Shown here in pieces: positions 7,781 through 19,200 of a stretch of DNA of 45,147 nt (its first letter is position 1; each line of letters starts with the position of its first letter). The position numbers and the translations under genes are program-made. This DNA is from Mameliella sp. MMSF_3455. GTDB taxonomy: Bacteria; Pseudomonadota; Alphaproteobacteria; Rhodobacterales; Rhodobacteraceae. The stretch covers positions 1 to 45,147 of the forward strand of contig NZ_JASHJL010000043.1 in the NCBI RefSeq assembly GCF_030733205.1. The letters are read 5' to 3'. Under the pieces are notes generated by a model, which did no database searches, was not told the DNA's origin, and worked only from the letters and a program-made list of their open reading frames with translations.

Positions 7781-8911
7781 ATGCCCACCGCTTCCCTGTC
7801 GGACAGGACACTGAAGTCGCTCCCCGCGCCGGACAGCGGGCAGGTGACATACTGGGACAGTAGCCTGTCCGGATTTGGTGTGCGGGTGTCGCAAGGCGGG
7901 GCCAAGAGCTTTGTCGTGGTCTATGGACCCAATCGGACGCGTAAGACGATTGGCCGCTACCCCACCATCTCGCTCAAGCAAGCCCGGGACAAGGCAAGGG
8001 AGTTGAAGGCTGCCTTCACACTTGGGTTGGACCGACAGCGCTCCATCACCTGGGCTGAAGCGCGTCAGTTTTTCCTGGAAGACTGCGAGCGCCGGAACCG
8101 ACCGGCAACCGTCAGATACTACAAGAGCCGCCTCGATACCCATTTTCGCTTCGGTAAGCGCAATCTCAGCGACCTTTCCCGCCAAGACTTCCAGAACAAG
8201 ATCCGGGGGTGTCAAACCTCTCGTGGTGAACAGCGTCACGCACTGGTCGCCGCCCGCACATTGCTCAACTGGGCAGTGCGGGAACAATACCTCGATGCCA
8301 GTCCCTTGGCTGGCATGCGCGGGTTCAAACCACCAAAAGCGCGCGAGCGGACGCTGTCGGAAGCAGAGCTCAAAGAGGTATTCACGAAGGCCAGGGCAGC
8401 GCCATATCCCTTCGGCGACATCGTTTCCCTCTTGGTCCTCACGGGCATGAGGCGAAGTGAAGTCAGTCACCTGCGATGGGACTGGATCGACCAATCAGCG
8501 CGGGCCATCACGCTCCCGGCTGACCTGACCAAGAACGGGCGCTCACACATTGTTCCGTTCGGACGATGGGCATCCGATGTCTTGGAGCAAGTGCCTGAAA
8601 TGAGCGACTACCTCTTCCCCGCTCGCAGCGGGAAGGGGCCGGTGTTCAACGGCTGGGGCAAGTCGTTCGAGCGGTTTTGCGGCACTCTGGACGAGGTGGA
8701 ACCCTTCTCGCTCCATGATCTGCGACGCACGTTCGCCACGGTTCATGCCAAACTCGGCACGCCGATCCACGTTACCGAACGGCTCTTGAACCATATCTCA
8801 GGGACCATCAGTGGCGTTGCAGCGATATACAACCGGCACGATTACCTGAACGAAATGCGGGTCGCGCAGGACAACTTTGACGATTTTCTCGCCAAGCTCT
8901 TGGGAGACTAG
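7781..8911 (+). CDS. P4-type tyrosine integrase
   Basis: A 376-residue tyrosine recombinase. The N-terminal 100 residues hold the DUF4102-like arm-binding domain (SLSDRTLKSLP...YWDSSLSGFGVRVS...IGRYPTISLKQAR). A SAM-like core-binding segment follows, then the catalytic domain: Arg in TGMRRSE, Lys in LTKNGR, H-D-L-R-R in SLHDLRRTFAT, His in LLNHISG and the nucleophile Tyr in AIYNRHDY. The set is complete, with LNH in place of the more usual LGH. It should carry out site-specific integration and excision at the tRNA-Phe 3' end just upstream. The ATG at 7781 follows AGAGCCTAAG. The stop lies directly at the end of an IS5-type element, which therefore inserted just behind the gene without breaking it. 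Confidence 0.9.
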   Translation: MPTASLSDRTLKSLPAPDSGQVTYWDSSLSGFGVRVSQGGAKSFVVVYGPNRTRKTIGRYPTISLKQARDKARELKAAFTLGLDRQRSITWAEARQFFLEDCERRNRPATVRYYKSRLDTHFRFGKRNLSDLSRQDFQNKIRGCQTSRGEQRHALVAARTLLNWAVREQYLDASPLAGMRGFKPPKARERTLSEAELKEVFTKARAAPYPFGDIVSLLVLTGMRRSEVSHLRWDWIDQSARAITLPADLTKNGRSHIVPFGRWASDVLEQVPEMSDYLFPARSGKGPVFNGWGKSFERFCGTLDEVEPFSLHDLRRTFATVHAKLGTPIHVTERLLNHISGTISGVAAIYNRHDYLNEMRVAQDNFDDFLAKLLGD

Positions 8912-9759
8912 GTCATGTTGAAAAATGGCGCACCCAAAATCGGATGCATGTGATATCGATGAAGCCGAGAAATCTCTCGGCCGTCTACTGGTAACGGGTG
9001 GCGACGCGTCGAGCGTTCTTCAGCTTGTTGAAGCAACGCTCGACCAGACTGCGCAGGCGGTATAGGGATCTGTCCAAGCCGACCCGCATCTTGCGCGACT
9101 TTCACATCGGGATTTCGGCTAGGACATGACGCTTGCTCATAGTTGCCCGAATTCTGTCAGCGTCATAGCCCCGGTCCGCGAGCAGTACGCTCGGTTGTGT
9201 CAAGTTATCGGTCATGACCATGTCGAAACCGACATAGTCCGAGGCTTGGCCTGCTGTGATCTCGGTCCTCATCGGCAAGCCTATCGCGTTGACGCGGTGA
9301 TGGATCTTGGTTGTGAAGCCATCTCGAGAACGGCCAAAACCCTGTCGCTGAGTCCCCCTTTTGCGCCCGCTGCCTGATGATGGGCGCGAACCATGGTGCT
9401 GTCGATCATCTGCAGCGCATCGGGAACGGCACCGCTCTGGTTAAGGGCCTCCATGATGTCCTCCCACAGTCCGGCCAGTGTCCAACGTCGGGACTGGCGG
9501 TAGACGCTTGACCACTTGCCGAACTCTTCCGGCAGATCGCGCCAAGGAGAGCCTGTGCGCGCGATCCAGAAAATCCCGGCAAGAACAAGGCGGTGGTTGG
9601 TGGGTTTGCGCCCGTTCGGGGCGCGGACTGTCAGGATGAAACGCTCAAAGAACGCCCATTCCTCGTCCAACATCAGGCCTCGTGCCAAGCTGGTCTCCAT
9701 CGCAGATACCAGCTTGAACCACGCTTGCCGCGCAGTGTGAATCCCTTTTGTCAACACGT
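8912..9759 (-). mobile_element. IS5 family (IS427-type) insertion sequence, decayed
   Basis: An approximately 848-bp element with imperfect terminal inverted repeats: at the transposase-distal end (+ strand, from 8916) TGTTGAAAAATGG, and at the other end (minus strand, from about 9756) TGTTGACAAAAGGG. The length, two-frame transposase and end sequence fit the IS427 subgroup of IS5. One end touches the stop codon of the integrase gene. The exact outer bases and any target duplication could not be fixed by eye. The following 9760-10033 shows nothing I can name. Confidence 0.75.
8913..9700 (-). pseudogene. IS5/IS427-type transposase with two nonsense changes
   Basis: The first frame (from about 9700: METSLARGLMLDEEW) carries the N-terminal transposase part with SPWRDLPEEFGKWSSVY and IDSTMVRAHHQAAGAKGG, which holds the first catalytic Asp. 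The second half continues in the -1 frame after GCAAAAGGGGG (near 9355): TQRQGFGRSRDGFTTKIH, then LLADRGYDAD with the second Asp, and a C-terminal LVERCFNKLKN. A shift from orfA to orfB at an A/G run is normal in this subgroup. What is not normal are a TGA in the 'IPM*KSRKMR' segment (near 9104) and a TAG in 'RYQ*TAE' (near 8980), both in conserved positions. The transposase is therefore dead unless these stops are suppressed. Confidence 0.75.
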
Positions 9760-10033
9760 CCCAGGATACATGAACAGCGCATCGAAAACAACTTTCGTGG
9801 CGCAATAGTTGATAGACCCCAATTTCCCACTTGACGAACTCTCGACGCCCCTGACGCAGGAGCAATCACGCCATTTGGGTCGCCAAGATGCTTCACGTAG
9901 GTTGACAGAGGTTTGAACGATGATGCATTGTAAATTGCGCAGATAAATTGAGCCGTGCCGCCGCTAGTGAATTCCCATCGGTGTTAGCTTGTGTTCATAT
10001 GGTCAGTTGTGAGAAATCTGTTGGGGGAGTGCG

Positions 10034-10267
10034 ATGAGAGCAAAGCCGTTTGTTCTTCGGGTTCTTGATCGAAGGCCATTTTTTTCGTTTGCATTCGTGC
10101 TCGCTTCGTACATAGGCTTAGCTTGGATCGCCAACGCCTTGTCGAGCAGCGCGTCCAATTACTTGAGGGAGTTGGGGAAAGGTTTCGAAATTCTTTTTGT
10201 GTTATGGGGGCTTGTGAGTTCGCCTTTAGTCGTTACCAGACTTGTGCGGCACCTCAAAGGCAAGTAG
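10034..10267 (+). CDS. Small two-helix membrane protein upstream of giant RTX gene
   Basis: A 77-residue protein with two hydrophobic stretches (about 19-38 and 50-66) and basic ends (MRAKPFVLRVLDRR; RLVRHLKGK), so a small inner-membrane hairpin is likely. The ATG at 10034 follows TTGGGGGAG at a good distance. Its stop is only three bases before the ATG of the 4402-residue RTX protein, so both are almost certainly in one transcript and perhaps translationally coupled. The region is AT-richer than its surroundings. I do not recognise the family; a role in export or control of the giant protein is only suggested by position. Confidence 0.6.
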   Translation: MRAKPFVLRVLDRRPFFSFAFVLASYIGLAWIANALSSSASNYLRELGKGFEILFVLWGLVSSPLVVTRLVRHLKGK

Positions 10268-10270
10268 TTC

Positions 10271-13200
10271 ATGGGAAAATTTAGTAACGGTACTAATTTA
10301 GCCAATTCCGACCCTCCCTTGGAAGGTAAATTTGGAGATGATGTACTCGGGCTAAGCTATAAGGGTATGGATCAGCCTCTAGCCTTGAATGGCGCGGAGC
10401 CGGAGATTAAGTTTGGCTATGGAATTGGGAGGGGGAGTGGCGCTAAGATAGGCGGGTCGATCGTCGATGGCCCATCGGGGCTAATCGCCACAGTCGAAAG
10501 CAGCGTCGCTGCTGGCTTTAAGGGTGATCTGACTGTAACCCTTGACTTGGGGAAAGGGCTTATTGAGGGGTTCTCCGTGTCTGGCGCCTTTGGCGTAGGT
10601 GTGATTTTCGGTGCATATTACAAGACGCCAATTGGAGAGCTTGGAGCTATCGCTGATGCGGGCTTCTTGGCCGAAAGTGATTTGCCCAATTATCAAGGCT
10701 TCCTTGGCTTCAAGGCAAACGCAGTATTTGCTGATGGAATGCACAAAGTCGAGATTAACGCGCATTATGGTGTGGACCTTTCGCCTCTTGGCCCCGCAGT
10801 TAATTCTCGCGGACCACATTTGGCTGACCCTCTTGGAGTTTTTTTGGATGACTATGGGAGGCCATTTAAAGTAGTAATCCGTGACGACGGGACATCTATT
10901 GGGTACCTTCCCTACGACACGATATACGGACTTGATCTATACTACGGCCTCGACCCTCGTGGATATGGTTCGAATTGGGGATACAATGCCCCTACTATTT
11001 CATCGCCGCCGCCGTTTCCCCGTACTTCTCCAATTTCCTTTGGCCCCCTCGCGTTCCCCGAAGACATCGCACCTCCTCTTTTGGGGTCCGGTCTTCTTTG
11101 GGACTCTGGCTCCGTTCCGCCGGGGGGCTTCACTTGGGGTAATACGCTGGACGGTCTCGACCCCAGTTGGCCCTCGGCTATTGGGCCTAATCTGAGTATG
11201 GGTGAACCCGTCACAGATGTACCTAGGCCCGGCGAAAGGGGCGAGGACTCCAACGACAATTCGAGCTCCTATGACGGAAGCGGTGCAACCAGAACGGGGC
11301 CAGCAGGCGATGGAACTCGAGGTTCGGCGCCTTACGACGGAACAAATGGGGCCGGACAAGACTATACCACAGGAAACTTTGAATCCTCTGGAGGCTCCTG
11401 GACAGAGACACCTGACGGCCCGAGTGGCACGGGTACACCAAATCCCGGCCTTCCTGAGAACCCCGATTACACGGGCGTCCAACCCATTCTCCTCGATCTA
11501 AACGGCAACGGGATCGAGATCACCGAATTTTCGCAAACCACCACCTTCCTCGACAGCGATGGCGACGGCCTCGAGAACCGCACGTCCTGGGCGGCGCCGG
11601 GCGATGGCGTTCTGTTTTTCGACGCCGATGGCGACGGGGCGATCAGCGAGGCGCTGGAGTTCATCTTTACCGAATGGGATCCAACGGCGCCCACAGATAT
11701 CGCGGCGCTCAAGGCGGTGTTCGATACCGATGACGATGGCGATATCGACGCCAATGACCCGGCGACCTGGGATGTGAACGGCGACGGGGTGATCAATGCC
11801 TCGGACAAGCCCTTCGACTATTTCAAGGTGCTGGTCACCAATGAGGACGGCTCGCAGGAAGCCAAGACGCTTGCGCAACTGGGCATCACTTCGCTGAACC
11901 TGAACGAGGATGCCACCAACATAGAACTGCCGGACGGGTCGGTGATCACCGGCAAGGCGAGTTTCTCCTTTTCCGGGGGCGGAACCGGAACCCTGGGCGA
12001 CGTCACCCTGGTGGCGGATGGCCAGAGCTATCGGGTCACGCGCAGCGATACCGTGGCCAATGGCGAACGCACGGTGGTCCAGACCGGCTATGATGGCAGC
12101 GGTGCGGTCGCCTTTGTCTATACGGCGGTCAGTGCATTGGACGGCTCGGAGGTCACGAACTTCTATGACGACAATGGTGATGGCGTTGTCGACCGGGTTC
12201 AGACGATCGAGATCGCCACGACGGTTGGCGTCGAAACCGAACGGAAGGTCACCAATTACATCGGTTCGGAGGTTGCCACGGGCGTCCTGGTGAATGAAAC
12301 CACGACGACGCGTAGTGCTGACGGAAGCTCGGTCACGATCCAACGGGACACCAAGGGTGGCGGTTGGATCGACCAGGAGGAAACGCGGGTCCTGCAGGCC
12401 AACGGGGCTTGGCATATCACGATCAAGGACCTTGCCGAGGATGGCAGCACCATTCGCAAGACCTTCGAGACCTTGACGGCGACAGGCCAGCAAAGGACGG
12501 ATCGGGTCGATCTGGACGGCGATGGCGACTGGGACGTGACCACGACCCAGACGCTTTCGGCCACGCAAGATCCGCGCACCGAGACGTTCGTGGTCACCAA
12601 TACCGATGGGTCAATCCGCAAGTCTCATACCGAGGTCACAAACCTCGATGGCACGGACCGCACGGTAAGTCGGGACATCGATGGCGACGGGGTTGCGGAT
12701 GTCGAGGAGGTCACCGACCTGTCCATCCTTGCCGATGGGAGCACCCAGACCATCTACGAGGTCCTGAATGGGGATGGATCGCTGCGTCATGCGTCGACCA
12801 TCACGCAATCGGACGACGCGCTGATCACCACAACGGTCTCCGATCTCGACGGCGATGGGGATACCGACCTGACAACGCATGACGCGACGGTGTTGAATGC
12901 GGACGGCAGCCGGATGCAGACGGTGACCAAGACCAATACCGACGGTTCCGTCCGGAGCAAGGTTCGTGTCGAGCTTGACGCGGACCAGGTTGGAATGACC
13001 CGCAAGGTCGATCTTGCGCAGGACGGCGTGTTTGATGCCACGGACCTGATCGACGAGGTTGTAGAGGATGCGGTCACATTGGAGCGGGTTGCCAGCCATT
13101 GGGATCGCAACCCGGATGGCAGTATTCGGGCGACCTCGGTGGAGACCACCAGCGAGGATGGTCTGTCCAAGACGACCGAGCTGGATTCGGATGGCGACGG

Positions 13201-16200
13201 GGATCTCGATCTTATCGTCACCGATGTCACGACACTGAATGCGAACGGGACGACAACCAGGATCGTCACGCGCACCAGTCAAAACGATGATCTTCTTGGT
13301 GCCGATACCATCGTCTCAAGCGCGGACGGGCTCGACGTCACGACCAGCAGTGATTTGGACGGGGATGGCCTTGCCGACCAGGTCAGGAGCGTTACCTTCT
13401 CGAAAAACCCCGATGGCAGCCGGTTGGAGACCGAACAGCTGTTCGCGGGAGATGGCACCACCTTGCTTTACAGTCACACGGTTCTTGAAAGCGCGGACAG
13501 GCTGAACGCGCTGACGACAATTGATGCCGATGGTGACGGGAACACGGACGAAACCCGTCAAAAGGTGATCGCCTCTGACGGCAGTTCGGTGACCACTGTG
13601 ACCCGTTTCGCCCCGGACGGCACGACGATCGACGTCACACGGATCGAGACGAGCTCCAATGGCCTGGTCTCGACCACCTCTGTCGACCTGGACGGAGACA
13701 GCTTCGATGATCGCATTCAATTGTCTTCCACAGCCTTGCAGGATGATGGCAGCACCATCCTGACGAAGGAAATCCAGAATCGCGACGGCAGCACGCGCTC
13801 GCTGACCGTCCTGGAAACCAGCGACGACGGGTTGGAAACGGCTCTGGATCTGGACGCGGATGGCGACGGTGTGTTCGAACGCAGCACCGAGACCCAGACC
13901 GATCTGCTGAGCGGTGGCGGGACCTCGACCCTGGCCACCACCCGGGCGGCCGATGGCACAGTCTTGGGCAAGATCCGGACGGATGTCAGCGACGATGGTT
14001 TGGACCGCAAGGTTTCCAGTGACTCCGATGGAGACGGTGTCTTCGATCTTGTGGAGACATCCACGACCATACTGCGCCATGATGGCGGCACCGTGGATCG
14101 GTTCGAAGTCACTGACCGGGAGGGAGATCTGCGCAGGTTCACGCAGGTGATTGCCAGCGATAACGGGCGCTCTGTTGTTACGGAAAGTGATCTGGACGGC
14201 GACGGCGACTGGGATCTCAGAACCGACTATGCCATCGCGATGGATGGGACCGTGACGGAAACCACGGAGGCCCTGAACGCGAACGGGTCACTGCAATCAC
14301 GCACACGGTTGGAAACCAGCGACACCGGGTTGGTCCAGACCAGCCGGCTGGATCGCGACGGCGATCTTGCCTACGAAACCGTTGTGAGAACCCAAACCGT
14401 TCTGGGAGCGGATGGATCCCAGGTGACCACGACCGACTATAAAGGCACGAACGGGACCATCTACCGCCGCGACACACTGGATGTGTCCGGCGACGGGCGC
14501 GAAGTGGTGGAAACCTATGATCTGGATTTCGACAGCGATGCGGACCTGACGGTCACCACGACAACGGACCTGGCCCAGGACGGAACCGAAACCGTGACGG
14601 TCGAGGAACGGGCCGCCAACACCGACCTGCTGGCCGGGTCCACCAGCGTGACCTCGGCGGATGGCAGGACCTCGACCCTTTCGCGGGATGCGGACGGCGA
14701 TGGCTTTGATGACTCGGTAACGGTGATTTCAGAAGCCGATGACGGAACGATCACGAAGGCCGCCACCTACTTCCAGGGGGAAAGCCTGCTCGGGACCCGG
14801 ACCGCGACCATCTCCGCGGATGGATTGACGACAACTCTGGATGTCGACACCAATGGCGACGGGTTGGCCGATTATGCCATGCGTGACATCACCAGCCTGG
14901 CCGCCAGCGGGGTGACACGACGGGATGTCACGCACCTGGACGCGCGGTTCGAGGTGATTGCCTCCGCCACTTACCTGACAAGTACCAATGGAATGGCGGT
15001 CTCCGGCCGGATCGACCTTGACGGGGATGGCGTCTCGGATTTCCTGACCCGGGATGAGACCATTTTTGCTGAAGATGGCGCGACCCTGCGGGTCCAGACC
15101 ACGCGTGACGCATCCTCGACCCTCCTGACCGAAATCACAAACTACACCAGCGGTGACGGCCTCTATACAACGGTCTCCACCGACAGTGACGGGGACGGGA
15201 CTGCGAACCGGATTTACTCCCGCCAGGATGGCGCAAGCGGTGGCTATGTCGAGACCTTGCAGCGGTATGCCGCCGGCTATGTGCTGACCTTTGAATCGAT
15301 CAAGATCGTCAGCGACGATGGACTCGAGACCTCGCTGGCCATCGATTTGGATGGCGACGGCCTGTTGGATCGCGAAGTCGAAAGCAGTCTGGACGCAAAC
15401 CAGGCGCTTACCACGCAGTATCGGGACATTGGCGCAGGCGGCTCTGTAGATGCAGAGATCATACGTGTGGAAGCGGCCAACGGCATGTTTCGGCAGACCG
15501 TGCTGGACCTGGACGCGGATGGCAGTGGGGATATCGAACGCAGCATGGATACCTCTTTCGAGGCAGATGGTGCCCGCAAACTGGTCATCCAGGAGATGAT
15601 CGGCGCGCAACTGACCTACGAATCCACGGAAATCACGGCTGCGGATGGCCTTTCCTCAGTGTGTAGCATCGACATGGACGGCGACGGCGATATCGACGGG
15701 TCCGAAACTTCTACCACCACGTTGCACGACGATGGTCGCCGGACAATCCTGCGCGAAGTTACCTATGCCAATGGCGACCTGCGCAGCCGGTCCGTGACCG
15801 AGATCAGCGCGGACGGACGGACCGTCCAACGGACGCTGGATTATGACGGCAACGGGTTGCCGGACAAGACCATCGAGACCCAGGTGTTCGCGGACGGAAA
15901 AGAGATCACGACAACCCGGACGTTCGACGAATTTGGCGCCGAGACCAGCCGTTTCGTGGAAACGCTTGACGCTGATGGACTGGTCATGACCGAGCATCGG
16001 GGCGACCTGGTCCAGACCACGCGCTATGTGCCAGATGGCAGCGGCAGCTATAGCTGGGACAATGGCGGTGACGTTGCCAATGCCCAGATCAATATCTCCA
16101 CGCATCATGAGGTCGATCCTTTCGGTGTCGAACACTGGACGCTGGTGATCAGTAGCCCCGGAACGCCGGAGCCCTGGCTGACCTACACACACGGGTATAT

Positions 16201-19200
16201 CTCCGAACTGCTCGACCTGGCAGCGCCGGATCCCGAAGTGGAGACTTATTCCACATCGCTCGACCAGAAGACCAAGGCCGCGATCATCGCCGAGGCCGAA
16301 CGGCTCTATGACACCCTCCTCGACCGCGATCTTGACGCCTACGAGCTGGAAACGCTGGTCTACTATATCGCCGATGGGCAACTGGATGCCGAGCAGCTTG
16401 CCAGCGACCTGATGGGCTCTGGCGAGTTCACCGCGCGCTATGGTGAGGAACTGACCGATGCGGAATTCATTACCCAGGTCTTCCTGAACAGCTATGGCCG
16501 AGCTCCCAGCCTGGATGAGCTGGACACCTATCTTCAGGCGCTGTCGAATTTCGACACGAACGAAGAGGAAGAAGAACCTTCGCTTCCGGCCGGGGACCCG
16601 GAGGATCCGATCACCATAGCGGGGATGTCACGGCAGGATCTGGTTCACCATATCGCGGACTCCTCGGAACATATCGTCGTGGGCAATAGCCACCGGATCA
16701 CGAACAACTTCGACGTGGTCATGAATCCGGCGGAATTCGAGCGGGTGCTTGACCGGACCTATGTCGAGGCGTTGGTCACGAACCTGATCGATGTCATCTA
16801 TGATCGGGTGCCCAGCACGCAGGAACTGGCCGAGCTGACGGACCGTTTGATGAACGGCCCGGCAGACCCGGAGGGCACGCCGGAGACGCTTGAGGACCTG
16901 GCCCTGGAATTGCTCGCGCTCGACGGTGACGTTCACGGCGTTGAGGCCGCTGGCCTCGGCGGGCTGACCAATGCGCAACTGGTCACCCAAGCCTACTGGA
17001 ACGGGCTAGGTCGCGCGCCCACTGCCGCCGAACAGGCGCTGTGGGAAGGTCACCTTGACTCGGGTCGGATTTCCAAGGCGCAGTTCGCTGTTTCATTGGC
17101 ACAAAGCGCCGACCACCTCGCGACCGGCAACGCTCATATCGCCCCCGCATTGGCGACGATCAATCAGCAATCCGGCGGGGCGGGCGCCCAGAACCTGGTC
17201 GGGACTACCGGGCAGGATTCGCTGGATGGTGGAGCCGGAGACGACACGATCAATGGCGCCAACGGCGCTGACCTGCTGGACGGAGGGACAGGCAGCGACG
17301 TTCTTGATGGCGGGAACGGAAGCGATCTTTACATTTGGGCACCGGGCGATGGCAACGACACGATCTCGGATGGTGGGCAATCGCTACTCGAAGCTGACAG
17401 GCTGGAACTGGCCCAGGTCCTACCGGGACAGGTCACGCTGACGCGCCCTTCGGGAACCAAGGACCTGGTCATCTCCATCGACACAGGCCAGGGGATCGAG
17501 ACAATAACGGTGACGAACCGTTTTCAGGACGCCACACACGGTAAAGGGATCGAAGAAATCCTTTTCTCCAACGGCACGGTCTGGTCGCTGGACGACATAT
17601 TGGCCGCGACCAGTTCCGAACCGTCTGCCCAAGGAGGGAATGTCGGCGGCACCGATTACGATGACAACCTCGTCGGAGACAGCGGCGCCCAGAAACTGAC
17701 TGGTGACCTGGGCGATGACACGCTGACCGGCGGTCTTGGGGACGATACCCTCGATGGTGGTGAGGGAAGCGACATCTATCGCTGGGCCAAAGGCGATGGA
17801 AACGACACGATCTCGGAGGATACGACCAAGTTGATCCCGGATCCGGAATATCCTTTGGGGCCGGAGATTGAGGTCGATATTGCTGACGCAACCGACTGGT
17901 TGGAATTGGCCGATGTCGGTCCCGAAGATGTCGCGATGCGACAGGTTGGCGATGATCTGAAGATCTACATCTCGCCACCTGGCGAAAGCACCGAAACCAT
18001 CACGGTCAAGAATTTCTTTGCCGGCTCCACGCAGGGAGCAACAAACAGCCTGTCCGGGATCCTGTTTCCGGATGGGACCACCTGGTCGCAGGCGCAGATC
18101 TTCGAACTGGCCTCGGTCTATGGCAACGCAAATGCCAATACTCTGACTTCCGGAGGGCGCGACGATCTTCTGGAAGGCCTGGCGGGTGCGGATACGCTCC
18201 AATCCGGTGCTGGCGACGATACACTGATCGGCGGGGAGGATAGTGATCTTCTCCAAGGTGGAAATGGTCACGACAGCTATGTTTGGTCGCGCGGGGATGG
18301 CGATGATACGATCTCGGATTCCGGGACGTCGCTTGTCGAAATCGATACACTCCTCCTTGAAGATGTCTCGCGCGGGGATGTCACACTGACCCGTATCCCG
18401 GGCAGCGACGATTTGACCGTCACGATCGCAGGGCCGGATGGCGGCACCCTCCTGGTCAAAAACCGGTTCGAGCATACGGATGAATTCCGGGGCATCGAGG
18501 TGATCGAATTCGGCGACGGGACGCGGCTGGAACTCGACGATATACTGGCCCTGACGGAAACGCGGGGGGACGCCACATCGGAAGCATTGAACGGGACCGG
18601 CTACGGCGACAACCTCCTCGGCTTCGGTGGAAACGATACCATAAACGCGGGTTCCGGCGACGATATCGTCGAAGGGGGAACTGGAAACGACAGCCTCCTC
18701 GGCGGAAATGGCAACGATGCCTATGTCTGGTCACCCGGCGATGGCAGCGACACGATCAACGATAGCGGGCCTGCCGGAGAAACTGACGCCTTGCACTTGA
18801 ATGGTGTTGGGCATGATGAATTGACGCTCTCCCGGTCCGGTGACGATATCCTCGTAACCATAAGCGGGTCCGGCGAGGTTATCACGATCAAGGACCGCCT
18901 TGCGTCTGCCTCCACAGGCAAAGGCGTTGAGCGGATTTTCCTGGAAGATGGAACCGTTCTGGACGTGCTGGACGACGAGGCGGCACAGGAGATCAGCATC
19001 GGGACAAATGCCGCGGACACGCTGTCTGGGACAGGGGTGGACGATTTCATCGATGGCCTCGACGGAACGGACGTCCTGAACGGCAACGGCGGTGACGATA
19101 CGATCGACGGTGGATTGCACCAGGATACACTCGACGGCGGCAGTGGCAGCGATACCTACCTCTGGGCTTTCTGGGATGGAAATGACCAGATCGTCGATAC

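Noticed and set aside
9281-9865. Full 194-residue frame at the IS as one intact gene
   Set aside because: The N-terminal extension lies partly outside the IS ends, and the C-terminus is the natural end of orfA before the frameshift; the transposase is split and damaged.
11498-12568. 356-residue minus-strand frame inside the giant gene, and several similar ones (for example 14729-15610, 18731-19867, 17420-18475)
   Set aside because: They mirror the repetitive DxDGDG and GGxGxD codons of the + strand; low-complexity products and no ribosome sites.
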